A stretch of DNA of 64,000 bases from Fukatsuia anoeciicola (GTDB lineage Bacteria; Pseudomonadota; Gammaproteobacteria; Enterobacterales; Enterobacteriaceae), in the NCBI RefSeq assembly GCF_964059965.1, contig NZ_OZ060923.1:62001-126000 (forward strand). Reading direction: 5' to 3'. Below the pieces are notes generated by a model, which was not told where the DNA came from, searched no databases, and saw nothing but the letters and a program-made list of their open reading frames with translations. Positions 59,761-64,000 of this stretch are shown in pieces. Each line of letters begins with the position of its first letter. Within the stretch, counting starts at the first letter, position 1. A program made the translations under genes and the position numbers.

Positions 59761-61389
59761 TTAGTCTATTTTTGGACCCACAGCAGAAAATAATGCTTTC
59801 CCTGCTAATGTATCAGTATACTTATTAAAATTAATGATAAAACGTTTTGCTAAAATCTCAGCTTCTTGTTGCCATTTTTTGTAAGATACGTGCGTATTCC
59901 GTGGATCAAGAATTAATGGGTTAATATTCTGTAACATCGTTGGTATCTGAAGATTAAAGATTGGTAAAGTAGTAAAACTAGTTACTTTATCAATTTCATT
60001 ATTTAAAATAGAGTCAATAATAGCACGAGTATCTTTAATAGAAAGACGCTCGCCTCTACCGTTCCATCCAGTATTAACTAAATAGGCTTGTGCGCCTACT
60101 GCTTGCATTCGTTTTACCAATACTTCTGCATATTGTATTGGATGAAGAAGTAAGAAAGCTTCACCGAAGCAAGCAGAAAAAGTAGGAGTAGGTTTAGTAA
60201 TACCTCGTTCAGTACCCGCTAACTTAGCAGTAAAACCAGATAAAAAATGATATTTAGTTTGATCTATATTTAAGCAAGAAACTGGAGGTAAAACACCAAA
60301 AGCGTCGGCTGTTAAAAAGATTACCTTTTTTGGATGTCCAGCCTTAGATATTGGTTTGACAATATTTTTTATATGATAAATAGGGTAAGAAACACGAGTA
60401 TTTTCGGTTTTTGAACTATCATTAAAATCAACTTGTGTATTTATCTGTACCGCGACATTTTCTAGTAACGCATCACGTTTTATAGCATGGTAAATATCTG
60501 GTTCAGCTTTTTCTGATAAATTAATAGTTTTAGCGTAACAACCTCCTTCAAAATTAAATATACCATCATCATCCCAGCCGTGCTCGTCATCACCAAGTAG
60601 TTTACGTTTTGGATCTGTAGATAGAGTTGTTTTGCCAGTGCCAGATAAACCAAAGAAAATAGCAACATCCTCTTTCTTGCCAACGTTAGCAGAGCAATGC
60701 ATTGAGGCAATTCCTTTTAAAGGTAAAAGGTAGTTCATTATTGAAAACATACCTTTTTTCATCTCACCACCATACCAAGTACCACCAATTAATTGCATAC
60801 GTTCATTCAGATTAAAAACTACAAAATTTTCTGAATTAAGCTGCTGTTCTTTCCATCGAGTGTTGATGCATTTTGCGCCATTCATTACAATAAAATCAGC
60901 TTTAAATTGCGCTAGTTCTTCATAAGATGGACGAATAAACATATTTTTTACGAAATGGGCTTGCCAAGCAACTTCTGTAATAAAACGAACTTGCAGGCGA
61001 TTTTTATAGTTAGCACCACAAAAAGTATCCATAACAAATAAACGTTTTCCTGATAATTGCTGAGTGACCAATCTTTTTAAATACTGCCAAGTTTCTTGGC
61101 TTAGCGGTTTATTACCATTTTTATCTTTATCTCTATCAGCCCACCATAGGGTATTATTTGTTATATTGTCACGGACAATATATTTATCTTTAGGTGATCT
61201 ACCAGTAAAAACACCAGTATTAACAGCAACTGTGCCTGATGAAGTAACGATACCACGTTCATAGCCTTCTAGTCTTAAAGAAGTTTCCTCCTTAAATAAT
61301 AATGCATAACTTGGATTATATATAATTTCATCAACATTCTCGATACCATAGGTAGCGAGTTCTTGGGAAGTAATACCTTTAAAATTCAT
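59761..61389 (-). CDS. pckA: Phosphoenolpyruvate carboxykinase (ATP)
   Basis: Converts oxaloacetate and ATP to phosphoenolpyruvate, the entry to gluconeogenesis. It is 542 residues against 540 in E. coli. The kinase-1a P-loop FFGLSGTGKTTLS, the metal-binding LLGDDEHGWDDDGIFNFEGG and the N-terminal TGRSPKDKYIV are intact. AGGAG lies before the ATG. Its neighbours (pyrE upstream, the slmA remnant downstream) are not those of E. coli pckA, so the gene was moved here by rearrangement next to the inverted repeat. Confidence 0.97.
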   Translation of the reverse strand: MNFKGITSQELATYGIENVDEIIYNPSYALLFKEETSLRLEGYERGIVTSSGTVAVNTGVFTGRSPKDKYIVRDNITNNTLWWADRDKDKNGNKPLSQETWQYLKRLVTQQLSGKRLFVMDTFCGANYKNRLQVRFITEVAWQAHFVKNMFIRPSYEELAQFKADFIVMNGAKCINTRWKEQQLNSENFVVFNLNERMQLIGGTWYGGEMKKGMFSIMNYLLPLKGIASMHCSANVGKKEDVAIFFGLSGTGKTTLSTDPKRKLLGDDEHGWDDDGIFNFEGGCYAKTINLSEKAEPDIYHAIKRDALLENVAVQINTQVDFNDSSKTENTRVSYPIYHIKNIVKPISKAGHPKKVIFLTADAFGVLPPVSCLNIDQTKYHFLSGFTAKLAGTERGITKPTPTFSACFGEAFLLLHPIQYAEVLVKRMQAVGAQAYLVNTGWNGRGERLSIKDTRAIIDSILNNEIDKVTSFTTLPIFNLQIPTMLQNINPLILDPRNTHVSYKKWQQEAEILAKRFIINFNKYTDTLAGKALFSAVGPKID

Positions 61390-61500
61390 TATTATAACTC
61401 CTGGGCTATCAGTTTATTACTATAAATCTTTAACTATAATTAATTGCAATAGTTATCAAGTATTTTACTATTAAACTGACTATTTATCATTTTATGAGAG

Positions 61501-62148
61501 CTAACTTATTATTCCATATTTTTTTTGGTAATTTTCTATAGCACTCCAGTTATCAGTCATATCAGATTTTTCTTTAAGATAACTAATTAAATTATTTAAA
61601 GTGATAATAGAAATTACTTGACAATGATGATTCTGCTTAACTTCTTCTATGGCTGATATTTTACTATTACCTCTTTCCTGTCGATCTAGGGAAACTATTA
61701 CACCAGCTAATGAGGCATTATAGGTAGCAATAATATCTATTGCTTCACGAACTGCGGTGCCAGCGGTAATTACATCATCTATTAGCATTACTCTTCCTTG
61801 TAATGGACTTCCTACTAAATTACCGTCTTCTCCATAATTTTTAGTTTCTTTACGATTAAAGCAATAAGAAATATCTCGTTTATAATCATTTGCTAATGCA
61901 ATTATAGTAGTAGCAGCAATTGGAATACCTTTATAAGCAAGCCCAAATACTAAATCAAATTTAATATTACTTTTCATTAAAGCTATTGCATAAAAACGCC
62001 CTAATTTTGCTAAATCTTTTCCAGTATTAAATAATCCAGTATTAAAAAAATAAGGACTAACTCGTCCCGATTTTAGATTAAATTTACCAAATTTTAAAAC
62101 TTGTTTACGAAGTAAAAATTCAATAAAATTGCGTTGATAATCTTGCAT
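61501..62148 (-). CDS. pyrE: Orotate phosphoribosyltransferase
   Basis: Joins orotate to PRPP in pyrimidine synthesis. It is 215 residues against 213 in E. coli. The start MQDYQRNFIEFLLRKQVLKF, the substrate segment LKSGRVSPYFFNTG, the flexible loop GLAYKGIPIA and the PRPP motif VMLIDDVITAGTA are all present. In E. coli pyrE follows rph in one operon; here a 177-bp spacer remains between them. No attenuator-like hairpin is evident in that spacer. Confidence 0.96.
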   Translation of the reverse strand: MQDYQRNFIEFLLRKQVLKFGKFNLKSGRVSPYFFNTGLFNTGKDLAKLGRFYAIALMKSNIKFDLVFGLAYKGIPIAATTIIALANDYKRDISYCFNRKETKNYGEDGNLVGSPLQGRVMLIDDVITAGTAVREAIDIIATYNASLAGVIVSLDRQERGNSKISAIEEVKQNHHCQVISIITLNNLISYLKEKSDMTDNWSAIENYQKKYGIIS

Positions 62149-62325
62149 TAAAATGTGTTCCTTTCTTAGAATTTATTCTAAATTTATTATATAGTGGATA
62201 TTTCGCTTAAAATAGACTCAAATATTAATTTGATAACTTTTATGTATCACGTAATTATACTTTTGCTTGTTTTTCTTTATCTAGGTATAACTTATAGAGA
62301 TTTTAAGTAAGCCTTAATAAAATTA

Positions 62326-63039
62326 CTATTTTAATGCTGTTTTTTGTGCCTCAAAAATAGTTGCAATACCATTGCGAGCTAATTCTAGTAATGTTAATAA
62401 TTCTTCTTGACTAAATGGATTGCGTTCTGCTGTACCCTGTACTTCAATTATTCTGCCATCTTCAATCATTACTATATTCATATCAGTTTCAGCGATAGAA
62501 TCTTCTTCATATTCTAAATCACAACGCGCTTCACCTTCCACGATCCCAACAGAAATAGCTGCTACTAATCCAATCTGTGGATTAGTTTTTAGCTTATTTT
62601 TTTTAAGTAACTTATTTAATGCATCAAACAATGCAATACAAGCACCACTGATTGCTGCTGTACGAGTGCCTCCATCTGCTTGAAGTACATCACAATCTAT
62701 TATAATAGTACGTTCCTCAAGTTTTTTAAGATCAATGGCAGCGCGTAGTGAACGAGCAATTAGACGCTGAATTTCTAGTGTACGCCCTCTTTGTTTGCCC
62801 TTAGCTGCTTCACGAGGATTGCGAATATGGGTAGCACGTGGCAACATACCATATTCAGCTGTAACCCAACCTTGCCCTTGGCCTTTAAGAAAACGTGGAA
62901 TGCTTTCTTCTATGGTAGCAGTGCATAATACTTTAGTGTCTCCAAGTTCAACTAATACCGAACCTTCTGCATATTTTGTATAATAACGTGTAAAATTTAT
63001 AGAACGTATTTGCTGTACTCTTCTATTAGCTCGAGGCAT
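62326..63039 (-). CDS. rph: Ribonuclease PH
   Basis: Phosphorolytic 3'-5' exoribonuclease that trims tRNA 3' ends. It is 237 residues against 238 in full-length enterobacterial Rph. Conserved blocks are RSINFTRYYTKYAEGSVLVE, GQGWVTAEYGMLPRAT, RGRTLEIQRLIARSLRAAID, DCDVLQADGGTRTAAISGA and DLEYEEDSIAETDMNIVM. GGAG precedes the ATG. It is an intact copy, unlike the frameshifted rph of E. coli K-12, and is placed upstream of pyrE as usual. Confidence 0.96.
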   Translation of the reverse strand: MPRANRRVQQIRSINFTRYYTKYAEGSVLVELGDTKVLCTATIEESIPRFLKGQGQGWVTAEYGMLPRATHIRNPREAAKGKQRGRTLEIQRLIARSLRAAIDLKKLEERTIIIDCDVLQADGGTRTAAISGACIALFDALNKLLKKNKLKTNPQIGLVAAISVGIVEGEARCDLEYEEDSIAETDMNIVMIEDGRIIEVQGTAERNPFSQEELLTLLELARNGIATIFEAQKTALK

Positions 63040-63168
63040 TAATTTCTCCAGTTTTTATCTATACTTTAGTTAGTATTATATAATTGATACGTTTTTATGG
63101 AGATTAATGGTTAGTATGTAAAGTAATAACTTTATACTCTGTTAAATAAAAATAAATTTTTTTAATAT

Positions 63169-63999
63169 TTATTTATAACGCCAGGTTGTTTCTTGTGGTC
63201 CATCTTCTAGCATTATATTCATCTCATCTAACTGACATCTAATAGAATCCGCTAGTGCCCAATTTTTATTTTTGCGAGCAGTATTACGTTGTTTAATTAA
63301 TATATCAATTTTGCTAATTGTATAATTATCAATCTGACTATGATTTTGTAAAAAATACTCTGGGTCTCGTGTTAATAAACCAAGAACTGACGCCATATTA
63401 CGTAATTCTATAGCTAACCCACTAGCAGCTACGTGATCTTTTTTTTTCAAACGATTTACTTCACGAGCAATATCAAATAATACAGAATAAGCCTCTGGTG
63501 TATTAAAATCATCATTCATTGCATTATGAAAACGTCTAATAAAATCTTTACCTCCAGCAGCGACAGCATTAACGTCTGTGCCTCGTAAAGCAATATATAA
63601 ACGCTCAAGAGCTGCATGTGCTAATTTTAAATTTTTTACGTTATAGCAAAGTTCTTTACGATAATGAACAGACATAAAAAAGTAACGTATAGTTTCTGCA
63701 TCATAGTTAATAAGTAACTCACGAAGGGTAAAAAAATTATTCAACGATTTTGACATTTTATTTTTGTCAATTATTACCATGCCTGTATGCATCCAATAAT
63801 TAACATGAGAATTACCATGAGCACAGGTAGATTGTGCCATTTCATTTTCATGATGGGGAAATATAAGATCTGCACCACCACCATGAATATCAAAATATGT
63901 ACCTAACTCTTTATTATTTATTGCTGAACACTCAATATGCCACCCAGGACGCCCTTTACCCCAAGGTGAATCCCAACTTGGATCACCAAAATTAGATAT
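63169..63999 (-). CDS. cysS: Cysteinyl-tRNA synthetase (3' part)
   Basis: Class I synthetase charging tRNA-Cys. The frame runs on past its internal ATG at 63840 to the window edge (FGDPSWDSPWGKGRPGWHIE, then GGGADLIFPHHENE), so the 5' part of the gene lies outside. Visible are the zinc- and substrate-site region HIECSA and FPHHENE, the KMSKS loop (NKMSKSLNNFF), the helical domain with DDFNTPEAYSVLFD, and the normal C-terminus LEDGPQETTWRYK. About 277 of roughly 460 residues are seen. rph is not its neighbour in E. coli. Confidence 0.97.
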   Translation of the reverse strand: MSNFGDPSWDSPWGKGRPGWHIECSAINNKELGTYFDIHGGGADLIFPHHENEMAQSTCAHGNSHVNYWMHTGMVIIDKNKMSKSLNNFFTLRELLINYDAETIRYFFMSVHYRKELCYNVKNLKLAHAALERLYIALRGTDVNAVAAGGKDFIRRFHNAMNDDFNTPEAYSVLFDIAREVNRLKKKDHVAASGLAIELRNMASVLGLLTRDPEYFLQNHSQIDNYTISKIDILIKQRNTARKNKNWALADSIRCQLDEMNIMLEDGPQETTWRYK

Positions 64000-64000
64000 T

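Noticed and set aside
1..64000. CRISPR array, rRNA genes, prophage or plasmid functions
   Set aside because: No regularly spaced short repeats, no rRNA signature segments and no integrase, capsid or replication-initiator frames were found.

Overview
The window is very AT-rich chromosome from a gammaproteobacterium of the Enterobacterales type that is undergoing genome reduction, most likely a host-restricted insect symbiont. Nearly every protein reads as a close relative of an Escherichia coli protein at near-normal length. Forty protein genes cover roughly 62% of the window (my sum). Long AT-rich stretches lie between them, several still holding readable wreckage of genes that sit at the same places in E. 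coli. I cannot name the species.

Layout. 0-9.7 kb: end of putA (proline/P5C dehydrogenase), a sitABCD Mn/Fe importer operon, an O-antigen-ligase-like membrane protein and ferritin. 11-14.3 kb: htpX, with prc and proQ reduced to remnants beside it, then infA. 14.5-22.6 kb: rmuC, a dusB remnant, fis, erpA, tktA, an epd remnant, pgk, fbaA. 23.3-36.5 kb: a stretch collinear with E. coli (possible mltG tail, tmk, holB, tatD, ptsG, hinT, lpoB, mfd, lolCDE). 36.5-39.1 kb: a gene-free stretch with strong hairpins. 39.1-43.2 kb: ribE, mdtK, tRNA-Val(GAC), pykF. 44-51 kb: serS and lolA with hints of rarA and ftsK, then mnmA-hflD-purB. 52-63 kb: rpmBG, a coaBC remnant, dut, a slmA remnant, pckA, pyrE, rph. 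63-64 kb: the 3' part of cysS.

How it works together. The retained set covers glucose uptake (ptsG), lower glycolysis and gluconeogenesis (fbaA, pgk, pykF, pckA), the pentose phosphate branch (tktA), nucleotide synthesis (purB, pyrE, tmk, dut), translation and RNA processing, the outer-membrane lipoprotein pathway (lolA, lolCDE, lpoB), metal import and storage (sitABCD, ftnA), and transcription-coupled repair (mfd). Losses visible as wreckage are coaBC (CoA synthesis), epd (E4P route to PLP), dusB, proQ, prc and slmA.

The most unusual structure is a pair of 711-bp inverted repeats (53125-53835 and 57393-58103). They look identical by eye and enclose dut together with the coaBC and slmA remnants. 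A diverged third copy lies behind pykF. A second inverted pair (9948-10274 and 38521-38846), about 97% identical, encloses 28 kb of core genes. Both could mediate inversions. I found no transposase, CRISPR array, rRNA or prophage, and no convincing new multi-gene system.
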